This document shows, piece by piece, positions 26,204-33,801 of a DNA stretch of 64,000 bases. Numbering within the stretch: the first letter of the stretch is position 1; every line of letters starts with the position of its first letter. The stretch is from assembly GCA_943361925.1 (NCBI GenBank), contig CALRIT020000002.1:124001-188000 (forward strand). The letters are read 5' to 3'. This stretch comes from CAISCU01 sp943361925. GTDB lineage: Bacteria > Bacteroidota > Bacteroidia > UKL13-3. The notes beneath the pieces are model-generated. The model saw nothing but the letters and a program-made list of their open reading frames with translations, was not told the DNA's origin and did not search any database. The position numbers and the translations under genes are program-made.

Positions 26204-26281
26204 GGAAATTTTACTAGATATTTTTCCGTTATAATGGAAATTTTACTAGAAATATTTCCACTATATCGGAAATTTTACTAG
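26204..26281 (+). repeat. Three direct repeats GGAAATTTTACTAG at exact 32-bp spacing
   Basis: Identical 14-mers at 26204, 26236 and 26268. The intervening 18 nt contain TTTCC, which makes an imperfect dyad with GGAAA in each unit. A 32-bp period puts each copy on the same face of the helix. The last copy ends 8 nt before the ATPase ATG, a position suited to an operator or mRNA control element. Confidence 0.8.
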
Positions 26282-26289
26282 TTTTGAAT

Positions 26290-27420
26290 ATGGATTCATA
26301 CAACAGAGATTTACAAAACCAATTAGAAAGCTGGCTTTTCAAAGGAAAAGTGCTGGTTTTAATTGGTGCGCGTCAGGTTGGAAAAACCACTCTTTTGCAA
26401 CAGATGTTTCAAAATAACAAAGAAACGTTGTGGCTCAATGCCGATGAATCAACCATTAGAAACCGATTTGAAGAACTGAGTTTAAACAATATCAAATCAA
26501 TCATCGGGAATTACAAAATTGTTATCATCGACGAAGTACAAAGAATCGCGAATGCCGGACTTTTACTTAAACTCATGGTTGACAATTTTAAACAAACTCA
26601 ATTCATTGCAACCGGTTCATCTTCCTTAGATATTTCAGAAAACATTTTTGAGCCCTTAACAGGAAGACAAATCCAGTTTCATTTGTATCCATTTTCTCTA
26701 AAAGAATTGTATGTTGGAAAATCAGATTTTGAAATAGAACAGGAACTGCCATTTCATTTGGTATATGGCAATTACCCGGATGTTTGTAACAATAGAGCAG
26801 ATGCTGAAACTCTGATTAAAAATCTAAGTAATCTATATTTATACAAAGATGTTTTGGCTTGGAAAGACATTAGAAAACCTGATTTACTTGACAAAATTCT
26901 AAAATTACTTGCATATCAAATTGGCTCAGAAGTTTCGATTTTTGAACTAGCTAATACACTTCAGGTAAAATCAGAAACTATTGAAAGTTATATCAACTTG
27001 CTTGAAAAATCATTTGTGGTATTTCGATTGTCAGCCTATTCAACCAATGCCAGAAAAGAAGTAAGTAAAATGAACAAAATTTACTTCTGGGACAATGGTG
27101 TAAGAAACGCAGTAATTGATAAAATGGAAGATATCAGTTTAAGAAATGATATTGGCCAGTTATGGGAAAATTTTATGATTAGTGAGCGATTAAAAATGAA
27201 CGCTTATTTCCATCCAAATGTCAAATCGTATTTCTGGAGAAATTACAACCAAAGTGAAGTTGATTATGTAGAAATTTTAAAAGATGAAATTTTGGGTTTT
27301 GAAATGAAATGGAATAAAATCAAAAACAACAAAATCAGCAAAGCCTTTACTAATATCTATCCTGATAGCAAAAACGAAATAATCAGTCCTAGAAATTTTA
27401 CCGGTTTCTGTGGGATATAA
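26290..27420 (+). CDS. AAA_14/DUF4143-type ATPase
   Basis: 376 residues from the ATG at 26290; an in-frame TTG two codons earlier is also possible. Walker A is GARQVGKTT (K32), Walker B is IVIIDEVQRI (D81-E82), and a sensor-1-like ATGSSS follows. GRQIQFHLYPFSLKEL links to the C-terminal DUF4143 region. There a conserved D/E..WENFxxSE..K motif and the SEVDYVE strand are reminiscent of a nuclease-like fold. The family is widespread, often mobile and of unknown physiological role. Several phased repeats lie directly upstream. It has no operon partner. Confidence 0.9.
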   Translation: MDSYNRDLQNQLESWLFKGKVLVLIGARQVGKTTLLQQMFQNNKETLWLNADESTIRNRFEELSLNNIKSIIGNYKIVIIDEVQRIANAGLLLKLMVDNFKQTQFIATGSSSLDISENIFEPLTGRQIQFHLYPFSLKELYVGKSDFEIEQELPFHLVYGNYPDVCNNRADAETLIKNLSNLYLYKDVLAWKDIRKPDLLDKILKLLAYQIGSEVSIFELANTLQVKSETIESYINLLEKSFVVFRLSAYSTNARKEVSKMNKIYFWDNGVRNAVIDKMEDISLRNDIGQLWENFMISERLKMNAYFHPNVKSYFWRNYNQSEVDYVEILKDEILGFEMKWNKIKNNKISKAFTNIYPDSKNEIISPRNFTGFCGI

Positions 27421-27493
27421 GCTCCAATTTCATTTTGAAAATAAAGCGAAAATAGATTAGCCATATAAATCTGTTTTCCAAACAATTATCTCT

Positions 27494-27537
27494 CTTATTG
27501 ACGAAAACAATAATTTTTAGCACTATTCGTCAATAAG
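27494..27537. repeat. Perfect 12-bp inverted repeat CTTATTGACGAA
   Basis: CTTATTGACGAA (27494-27505) and TTCGTCAATAAG (27526-27537), with a 20-nt loop and no T-run immediately after. It lies 74 nt past the ATPase stop, between convergent genes. It could be a protein-binding site, an attachment-type site or a weak terminator. Confidence 0.5.
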
Positions 27538-27623
27538 AACGATAAAAAACACATAGACAGATATTTATGATTAATCAATCAAGATGTTTAACTAGTCATT
27601 AAAACCTTCAATTGTAGTAGAAT

Positions 27624-28964
27624 CTATTTCATAGATTCAATCCAGTTTTTAATATCAATAATTACAAACTCAGGAACATTACTTGCTCTTAAATATTCTT
27701 TTGGCGTTGATAATTTGCCTCCGCTTCCTTCCATAAACAAATGGTTCAAAGCTGGGTAAGATTTAAAACTAAAATTCGGTTTTCCTGAACAAGTGCTTTT
27801 CCATAATTCATAATCTTTCATGAGCACCTGGTAATCTCTTTCACCTTGTAAAACCAAAACCGGCTTTTTAATTTGTGTAGCCAATACTCCCGGTTTGTAA
27901 GAAGACAAATATTTCCAATAATTTACGGTATAAGGACCTAAAACAGAGTCGTTACTTGAAACATTTGAAATTTGTTGAGAAAGAGAATTCCACATTTGTC
28001 TTTTTATTTTTTGAACCTCTACTGAATCCTTTGCATCCATGGTTTCGAATGAACTCAAATAATCAAATTGTTCCATTGCCAATTCTGGAATTTCTCTAAG
28101 TGTACCCGCCAAAGAAATAAAACCAAATACCGATTTGAATTCTTTGTTTAACAATGGAATCAAATATCCACCTTGACTATGTCCCATGATAAAAATTCTT
28201 TTGGTATCGAAATCCTTTCTCTTTTTTAAACTAGATATGATTTCTTTTAAATCCTGTAAATATTCTGTTCTGATATCAAATGAAGATTTTCCACTTTTAT
28301 CATTTTCCACCAATTCATTTTGATAACGATATGTTCTTTTATCGTACCTGAAAGTAGCAATTCCTTTGCTTGATAAACCCCATGCGAGATCTTTATAGAT
28401 TTTATTTGCACCCATCGAACAATCTTTATCAATACCACCTGAACCTGCAACTATTATAACCAATGGAGTTTTGTTGTTGGATTTAGGAATACTAAGTTTA
28501 CCTGAATTTTTAAAATCAGGTGCACCAAAATCAATTCTGTATTCATTAAACGATTCGGTATTTACATAATTCGAAGGAGAATAAGGAACATCACCAGGCT
28601 GAAGAAACAATCCTGCAACTTGATTAATTGAATCGAAAGCTATCAATAAGGTAATTCTTCCGCCTTCAAAATCAACCAAACGTTGTGTTCTTATGAATTC
28701 ATCCTGTTTTTCTAAAATCACTTCACCTGATTTTTTAACAGCACCGTATGTCATTGTTACCTGACCCCAAACACCTTCCAATTGTGAAGCATCAAATTGA
28801 CGTTTCATATCTCTATCAAACAAGGTTGTTACAGAATCATATTTTTCATTTTGAAGCCAATTAAAAATCAAATCAGCTCTTCTTTCAATTTCTGCATTTT
28901 GTGATTTTGCTTGTAGGCTAATTAGTGAGAGCAGCAGAATAAGGAAATGATTAATAATTTTCAT
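27624..28964 (-). CDS. Secreted alpha/beta hydrolase with DUF3887-like N-terminal domain
   Basis: 446 residues. A signal peptide (MKIINHFLILLLSLISLQAKS-Q) precedes an N-terminal ~100-residue domain that resembles DUF3887 (ADLIFNWLQNEKYD.. FDASQLEGVWGQV). An alpha/beta hydrolase domain follows, with nucleophile S263 in GHSQGG, an acid residue in LQGERDYQV and a His in ALNHLF. The oxyanion region VAGSGGIDKD is also visible. The family includes dipeptidyl-peptidase-like and carboxylesterase-like enzymes, and the true substrate cannot be told. It sits alone between convergent and repeat-rich spacers. Confidence 0.88.
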   Translation of the reverse strand: MKIINHFLILLLSLISLQAKSQNAEIERRADLIFNWLQNEKYDSVTTLFDRDMKRQFDASQLEGVWGQVTMTYGAVKKSGEVILEKQDEFIRTQRLVDFEGGRITLLIAFDSINQVAGLFLQPGDVPYSPSNYVNTESFNEYRIDFGAPDFKNSGKLSIPKSNNKTPLVIIVAGSGGIDKDCSMGANKIYKDLAWGLSSKGIATFRYDKRTYRYQNELVENDKSGKSSFDIRTEYLQDLKEIISSLKKRKDFDTKRIFIMGHSQGGYLIPLLNKEFKSVFGFISLAGTLREIPELAMEQFDYLSSFETMDAKDSVEVQKIKRQMWNSLSQQISNVSSNDSVLGPYTVNYWKYLSSYKPGVLATQIKKPVLVLQGERDYQVLMKDYELWKSTCSGKPNFSFKSYPALNHLFMEGSGGKLSTPKEYLRASNVPEFVIIDIKNWIESMK

Positions 28965-29006
28965 CTGAAAAATTTTGAATACAAATTAACAGAAATAAAA
29001 TGAGAA

Positions 29007-29175
29007 GCTAGACGACTTTGGCTATTCTTTGCATCTAGCCCCTGGCAGCTGGCATCTGGCTTTAGATTCGTTTCTAAGAGAACTTTTGTAGTTCAAATAA
29101 TATCTTCTTTGGAAAGGCCTCTTGCAGCTAGCAAAGGCAGCTGGCTTTCGTTTATAGGAGAACTTCTTTAGTTCT
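29007..29175 (+). repeat. Direct pair of GGC(A/T)xCTGGC-rich repeats
   Basis: Copy 1 (29007-29095) and copy 2 (29117-29175) share GGCAGCTGGC..TTCGTTT.TA.GAGAACTT..TAGTTC at a distance of about 79 bp. The GAACT..AGTTC part is itself a small hairpin. Related sequence occurs after mdh and after the TonB receptor gene at 46701-49106. Confidence 0.6.
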
Positions 29176-29202
29176 AATCACATTACTATTCGGCAATCTT
29201 TG

Positions 29203-29270
29203 CGACCCCTTCAGGGTCGAATATTTTCCAACAATATTTTTTCTATAAACGTTTGAACCCTTCAGGTTCA
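29203..29270. repeat. Two covarying hairpins with a CTTCA loop
   Basis: CGACCC-CTTCA-GGGTCG (29203-29219) and TGAACC-CTTCA-GGTTCA (29254-29270). The six-base arms differ in sequence, but the pairing is kept in both. Confidence 0.65.
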
Positions 29271-29322
29271 CGAGGAATTTGATGCTATCAAAATTACTAA
29301 ATTCCTTTTGCGAATAATTAAA

Positions 29323-29355
29323 CAAAAAAAGCTGCTCCAAAATGAAGCAGCTTTT
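29323..29355 (-). terminator. Intrinsic terminator of the TonB gene
   Basis: Arms AAAAGCTGCT (29327-29336) and AGCAGCTTTT (29346-29355), followed on the minus strand by a T-run. Confidence 0.8.
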
Positions 29356-29437
29356 CACAACAATCAAAAAAAATCAGAGAAACATGAAATCATCCAAACA
29401 AGATTTGGTATACCCCTAAACCAAACCCTGAATATTT

Positions 29438-30265
29438 TTAATTATAGTGATCGAAACGAATTGGAAGAATGAATTTAACTGCAACTTTTTTACCATTCTG
29501 AATACCTGGTTTCCATTTTGGCATTTCATTTACAACTCTTAAAGCTTCGTCATCACAACCAAAACCAATACCTCTTTCTACTTCTGAAAATTCTATACTT
29601 CCATCGGGCATCACCACAAATGATAAAACTACTTTTCCTTTTATGTTGTTTTCGATTGCCCATCTTGGATAAGACAAATTCTTTTGTATATAATCTTGCA
29701 TGGCTTCTATTCCACCGGGAAACTCAGGCATGATTTCCGAAAAATCTAGAATTTCAGGTTTGGTTATAACAGGAAGTTCTATTTCTCCAAATCCACTAGT
29801 TCCAGATCCACCATTACCAGGACCACCAATGCCAGTACCACTTGTAATTAAAGAAGTAATTCCACTAAAACCGGCACTAGTTATTGGCTTGATATCTGCC
29901 CTTTTTATTTGAACAGGTTTGATTATTTTTTTATCTGCAACTACCACAAAGTTTTCAATTGGTAAATCGGGCATCACAATTTCAAAATTGGCAAACTGAA
30001 CTTTATCATCTTTTAGAATTTTATCTTTATCAGATGAAGCTTTTCCATTAGTCTGTGAACCGGGTGGTAATGGCTCTATTTTCTTTTTTGACTGAAAATA
30101 AATTGAAATCAAAAACAACAAAAACATAGGAACCAAAGTGTAATAAATGCTGCGTTTGAGGTTATCAGGATACGATTTACGAATGGCATAAGCACCGTAA
30201 GCTTTGTTTCTTTTTTCAAATACAAGCTCATCGAGATTGGATTTGTCGAATAATAGGGGATTCAT
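29438..30265 (-). CDS. TonB-family energy transducer
   Basis: 275 residues. The cytoplasmic N-terminus (NLDELVFEKRNKAYGAYAIR) is the standard start of Bacteroidota TonB proteins. A single transmembrane helix follows (~41-58), then a Pro/Lys/Gly-rich periplasmic spacer. The C-terminal TonB domain spans residues ~185-275 (MQDYIQKNLSYPRWAIENNI, KGKVVLSFVVMPDGSI, ..MPKWKPGIQNGKKVAVKFILP). It transmits proton-motive energy to outer-membrane receptors; two candidate receptors are encoded at 46.7 and 55 kb. It is monocistronic with its own terminator. Confidence 0.93.
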   Translation of the reverse strand: MNPLLFDKSNLDELVFEKRNKAYGAYAIRKSYPDNLKRSIYYTLVPMFLLFLISIYFQSKKKIEPLPPGSQTNGKASSDKDKILKDDKVQFANFEIVMPDLPIENFVVVADKKIIKPVQIKRADIKPITSAGFSGITSLITSGTGIGGPGNGGSGTSGFGEIELPVITKPEILDFSEIMPEFPGGIEAMQDYIQKNLSYPRWAIENNIKGKVVLSFVVMPDGSIEFSEVERGIGFGCDDEALRVVNEMPKWKPGIQNGKKVAVKFILPIRFDHYN

Positions 30266-30378
30266 AAGTTTTAGTTTTATAGTAGCATTAACTTATGAGT
30301 ATTGAGTAAAGTATAAGGGCAATTTTAAACTGACAAAAAACTGACTGTTATGTTCTAATCTGAAATTTAAATCAAACA

Positions 30379-30416
30379 AAAAAGGCTGCTTCAATTTTAT
30401 TTGAAACAGCCTTTTT
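30379..30416 (-). terminator. Intrinsic terminator of the HiPIP-like gene
   Basis: Arms 30379-30394 and 30401-30416 pair over 16 bp. The one irregular pair is a G-U wobble on the minus strand, and a T-run follows. Confidence 0.8.
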
Positions 30417-30432
30417 TGTTTGTTAATTCAGA

Positions 30433-30804
30433 CTATGCGTCTTTTTTGAACCATGATTTGCAATTTCCTTCTGGAGCAACTGGTCCTTTGAACAATTGAC
30501 ATCCACCGCATGAACTTGCATCTGCACCTGGTTGGAAGAAACGACAGTTGCTGCATTTTTTCTCAGCGTCTGTAGATAAGGCTACGTACTGAACCGACTC
30601 ACGTTGTTTGATGTCAGCCTCAGTTAATCCTGATAAATCGCTGCAATCTGCAGTTGCTGCAGGAGCAGGCGCTGCTTCTGGAGTAGCTGCTGGTTCTGTT
30701 TTAGTTTCTGCTGGCTTTTTAGGATCGCCACCACAGGCTGCTAAAAACACACTACCTGATGCTGCTGTTAAAGCTAATGTCTTTAAAAAATCTTTTCTTT
30801 TCAT
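30433..30804 (-). CDS. High-potential iron-sulfur protein-like lipoprotein
   Basis: 123 residues from the ATG at 30804; a longer frame from 30849 adds a non-signal prefix. The signal starts MKRKDFLKTLALTAASG, which resembles a twin-arginine signal with Lys-Arg. It ends in a lipobox LAAC followed by GG, so the mature protein should be lipid-anchored. A Pro/Ala/Glu linker precedes the C-terminal HiPIP domain, whose Cys pattern is CSNCRFFQP..CGGCQLFKG..GNCKSW. In that family four of these cysteines hold a [4Fe-4S] cluster for periplasmic electron transfer. There is one more Cys (in SSCGGC) than the four needed. Confidence 0.9.
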   Translation of the reverse strand: MKRKDFLKTLALTAASGSVFLAACGGDPKKPAETKTEPAATPEAAPAPAATADCSDLSGLTEADIKQRESVQYVALSTDAEKKCSNCRFFQPGADASSCGGCQLFKGPVAPEGNCKSWFKKDA

Positions 30805-30883
30805 ATATTTTAATTTGGTTAATTTTCCCACTTCGAAATTAATTAGCATTCTCTAATAATATCTATCAAATAATAATTTAGAA

Positions 30884-31492
30884 TTGGTCTACTTTGTTAA
30901 ATTAATCGGATTTTTTCTCGGTTTTAAAACCTTGAGAAAACTAAATTCCCAAGGAGATGTTCTTCGTTTCCGCCACAAAATCTATTTTTCTGAAAATCGT
31001 GGCTTTTCTGAAATTAGAAAAAGTCTATCTGAGTATAAATCTTTGTTTAATAAAACTCTTGACCCAAACTTAGGCAATGCCTATCTAATTAGTGGTTTAG
31101 ATATGTTAAATGCGCTTCAATCAACTTCAATCTCAAATCAGCCTAAACAAACCGCTTATATTCTCGAAGCAAATGCAACTGATTTAAAAATGCTCAATGA
31201 TTTAGATGAAAACTGGAATTATCAAAAACATTCCTTCAGCAATCAATCTCTAAAGTTTAATCTGATTTTGGTACATGGTTCAGCCATTCCGGATTTTGAA
31301 CAATCAGAAAACCTGTTGTACTCATTAGGGAAAGGTCAACTTTACATAAAAATTGATACAGGAAATATTGCAGGACTCAATCAGTTTGAAAAACTACGAC
31401 TGTTTTTTGGTAGTAAAAAAGATGTTTTGGTTAGCACTTATCCTTTAAATGAAGATTCAGATATCATGCTGATTGAAAGAAAATGGGGCTAA
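30884..31492 (+). CDS. Conserved-looking hypothetical protein
   Basis: 202 residues with a TTG start; a stop lies 27 nt upstream and there is no ATG between. A hydrophobic N-terminus (VYFVKLIGFFLGF) is followed by a soluble, mixed alpha/beta body with no recognised motif (..FNLILVHGSAIPDFEQSE.. GQLYIKIDTG.. DVLVSTYPLNEDSDIMLIERKWG). Codon use is like that of the neighbours. Its stop overlaps by 4 bp the stop of the convergent CNNM gene. A TAATTTAG element five bases before the TTG resembles a -7 box. The function is unknown. Confidence 0.6.
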   Translation: MVYFVKLIGFFLGFKTLRKLNSQGDVLRFRHKIYFSENRGFSEIRKSLSEYKSLFNKTLDPNLGNAYLISGLDMLNALQSTSISNQPKQTAYILEANATDLKMLNDLDENWNYQKHSFSNQSLKFNLILVHGSAIPDFEQSENLLYSLGKGQLYIKIDTGNIAGLNQFEKLRLFFGSKKDVLVSTYPLNEDSDIMLIERKWG

Positions 31493-32760
31493 TCTTCTTC
31501 TTTTAATTTGCGTAAACGAACCACATTAATTTTTGAATTCGTAATTGATTCAATCATAAATTCAAATGGACTAATTGTAATCTGTTCTCCTGCCTGAGGA
31601 AAACTTTCATGATAGGCGAAAATAAATCCACCTAAAGTATGATACTCTCCTTCTGGAATTGATAAAGCATATTGGTCGTTCAAATACGAAACTTCATGTC
31701 GTGCAGAAAAGCGAAATGTATTTTCATCCAATTGTTCTTCTACCAATTCTTCTACATCATGTTCATCTTCAATTTCACCAAAAACCTCTTCCATAATGTC
31801 TTCAATGGTAACAATGCCTGCTGTTCCTCCTAATTCATCAACAACCAAAGCAATACTTTTTCTGGTTCTCGAAAATTTGTTCAGCAAATCCATCACCGAC
31901 ATGGTTTCTGTAGCAATTTCAATTGGTATTAAAATTTGTCTGATGTTTTCCGGTTTTTTAAAAATTTCCTTTTGGTGAACGTAACCAATGATATGGTCGG
32001 GAGTTTTATCAAAAATCAATATTTTAGAAAGTCCGGTTTCTTTGAATTTGTTGTATAATTCAGGAATTCCAACTCTAATATCCATTGAAACAAGTTCTGG
32101 TCTTGGAGTCATACATTCCCTTACTTTAATCGTTGAAAAATCGAGGGCATTTTTGAACATTTCAGTATCTACATCGGCATCTTCAGATAAATCTTCTTCA
32201 TTCACCTGTGAGATGTATAAATCCAAATCAACTCTTGAAAAGGCAGGACTACTTTCTGCAAACTTCATTTTTAACACCTTGTTTAAGATGATTTCTGCCA
32301 GCCAATTAATAAAATGAACAATTGGCCAAAATAAGTAGTAAAACAAAAGGAAAGGTACCGCTAATGCCTTTAAAATCGAATCCGGATTGATTCTGAAAAG
32401 TACCTTTGGAATAAATTCAGCAGTAACCAAAACAATTAATGTTGAAAGTAAGGTTTGACATAGAACCAGAATTAAGTGATTTTGTTCGAAATACGGCCAC
32501 CAAGAAACTAAAATTGGATCGAGAACTTTGGCCATGTAAATACCATAAACAACCAATCCGATATTATTTCCAACCAGTGTTGTACTGATGAATTTAGAAG
32601 GATTTGCTACAAAAGGAGAAAGGATTTTTGCATACAAACTCCCCTGTTTGTTTTTAAGTTCAATCAGTAATTTATTGGCAGAAATAAAAGCAATTTCTAT
32701 ACCTGCAAAAAAGGCTGAGAATAAAACCGAGCAAATAATAATGAGAGACGTATTTTCCAT
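31489..32760 (-). CDS. CNNM/CBS/CorC-domain membrane protein (hemolysin family)
   Basis: 423 residues. An N-terminal CNNM transmembrane domain (residues ~1-190; FSAFFAGIEIAFISANK, STTLVGNNIG) is followed by a CBS pair (about 200-330; VRECMTPRPELVSMD, GIVTIEDIMEEVFGEIEDE) and a C-terminal CorC_HlyC transporter-associated domain. The family includes Mg2+/Co2+ efflux proteins, and GldE of gliding bacteria belongs to the same superfamily. It follows the gldA-gldF-gldG-DUF4340 genes with a 36-bp gap and may be the last gene of that operon. An assignment as GldE is possible but cannot be shown here because gldD is not adjacent. Confidence 0.88.
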   Translation of the reverse strand: MENTSLIIICSVLFSAFFAGIEIAFISANKLLIELKNKQGSLYAKILSPFVANPSKFISTTLVGNNIGLVVYGIYMAKVLDPILVSWWPYFEQNHLILVLCQTLLSTLIVLVTAEFIPKVLFRINPDSILKALAVPFLLFYYLFWPIVHFINWLAEIILNKVLKMKFAESSPAFSRVDLDLYISQVNEEDLSEDADVDTEMFKNALDFSTIKVRECMTPRPELVSMDIRVGIPELYNKFKETGLSKILIFDKTPDHIIGYVHQKEIFKKPENIRQILIPIEIATETMSVMDLLNKFSRTRKSIALVVDELGGTAGIVTIEDIMEEVFGEIEDEHDVEELVEEQLDENTFRFSARHEVSYLNDQYALSIPEGEYHTLGGFIFAYHESFPQAGEQITISPFEFMIESITNSKINVVRLRKLKEED

Positions 32761-32796
32761 AACCGCATCAAAGAAACAAAAAAAATGCTTCTCTTC

Positions 32797-33801
32797 CTAT
32801 TCAGGTTGGGCTTGAAGTTGCTGTCTGCCAACAAATAACTTACCAAAACTGAACACTTGAATACTGGCCAATTGTGGTTTGTGATTAATCCAAGCAAAGA
32901 ATTTTTCAGGATCAATTTCTAATGCCTCATTGTTTTCTGAATACAATTGCATCGTTTTCTTCCCAATTTTCTTTTCAAAAACATCCATAGTTGTTTTTTT
33001 GCCATTTGTTAATTCCAGTTCAAGTTTACAAAATGGCTGCATTTTTAATATTGAGTCGGTTTGTTCTTTTGTGATATAATCCAAATAACCTTCTACAAAC
33101 AAACCTTTAAATGAAGAAAGGTAAATCTTCATAATTTGCGGATTTGCTATAAGTTCTTTTTGATTTAAATCGAACAATTTGCCACTTTTAATTAAAAAAG
33201 ATTTATCAGGTTTACCGGGATATTCAACTCTAACAGAAGCTATTTCATTGGCTTCCGAATTAAAAATCAATTTGCTTTGCCATTTCACTTCTTCTAAAAA
33301 GAAACGTGGGGTTAAAAATCCAACAAAACCCGGAATATGAACAATTAAAGGAGCAGCTGCATTTTCTTCGTAATAATAAGTTCCGGTTTTATCAGGAGTT
33401 TCCGAACCAATATAAAATGTTTTTTGCAAATCGTTATTCGAATAAATCTCAGTTTTAATTCCTCTTGATGCCAAATCGCCAATAACGGTATTATGTAATG
33501 GTCCATCAACAGGTCTTTGCATCTTCATTTCGTGAATGGTTGAAAGTAAAAGCTTAAGTTTTTGCTCATCTGCTTCCACTTTTCCATTTACCAACCATTT
33601 TCCATCAGCCTGCTTTTCAAGTAAAACTTTAGCTCCATATTTATCCGCCATAAATATTTTATCTATGGTTTCAATTTTCTCAAATGATACTTCAGAGCTA
33701 TTAAGTTTATTGGTGCTCCAAGGTTTTTTAATCAATAAAAAATAGATTAAAAGTAAAGAAATCAGTAAACCTGATAGTATCAATAAATTCTTTTTGTTCA
33801 T
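32797..33801 (-). CDS. DUF4340-domain protein next to gldG
   Basis: 334 residues: one N-terminal membrane anchor (residues ~7-26), then a DUF4340 region (WLVNGKVEADEQKLKLLLST, FYIGSETPDKTGTYYYEE, PLIVHIPGFVGFLTPRFFLE). DUF4340 proteins commonly accompany GldG-like ABC components. The start codon overlaps the gldG stop (ATGA), so the two are cotranslated. The protein is probably an extracytoplasmic accessory subunit of the ABC complex. This is inferred from context. Confidence 0.85.
   Translation of the reverse strand: MNKKNLLILSGLLISLLLIYFLLIKKPWSTNKLNSSEVSFEKIETIDKIFMADKYGAKVLLEKQADGKWLVNGKVEADEQKLKLLLSTIHEMKMQRPVDGPLHNTVIGDLASRGIKTEIYSNNDLQKTFYIGSETPDKTGTYYYEENAAAPLIVHIPGFVGFLTPRFFLEEVKWQSKLIFNSEANEIASVRVEYPGKPDKSFLIKSGKLFDLNQKELIANPQIMKIYLSSFKGLFVEGYLDYITKEQTDSILKMQPFCKLELELTNGKKTTMDVFEKKIGKKTMQLYSENNEALEIDPEKFFAWINHKPQLASIQVFSFGKLFVGRQQLQAQPE

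Larger units (their letters stand above)
25885..26289. other. 400-bp spacer with palindrome and phased repeats
   Basis: No full-length gene. In order it holds a split palindrome with 10-bp perfect arms (25909-25918 and 25973-25982), an 8-bp inverted repeat CTCCTATC/GATAGGAG near 25994 and 26057, three ~30-bp repeats (26113-26200) and three 32-bp repeats (26204-26281) ending just before the ATPase start. A 39-codon frame (26115-26234) runs through the repeats. Confidence 0.6.
28965..29437. other. Repeat-rich intergenic stretch
   Basis: No supported gene. It contains two degenerate direct copies of a GGCAGCTGGC-type repeat (29007-29095 and 29117-29175), two hairpins with the same CTTCA loop (29203-29219 and 29254-29270), and the terminator of the TonB gene (29323-29355). 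A 71-codon minus-strand frame across it is made of these repeats and was not accepted as a gene. Confidence 0.6.

Noticed and set aside
26113..26281. Regularly spaced repeats that look like a CRISPR array
   Set aside because: The units are 30-32 bp in total with no room for spacers, the two repeat types differ, and no cas genes are nearby.
29152..29367. 71-residue minus-strand frame in the TonB-hydrolase spacer
   Set aside because: It spans the CTTCA-loop hairpins, the repeat copy and the terminator, and has no sign of selection on protein sequence.
31489..32760. CNNM/CBS protein as GldE
   Set aside because: The superfamily fits, but gldD is missing and many genomes carry several paralogues, so only the family name is given.
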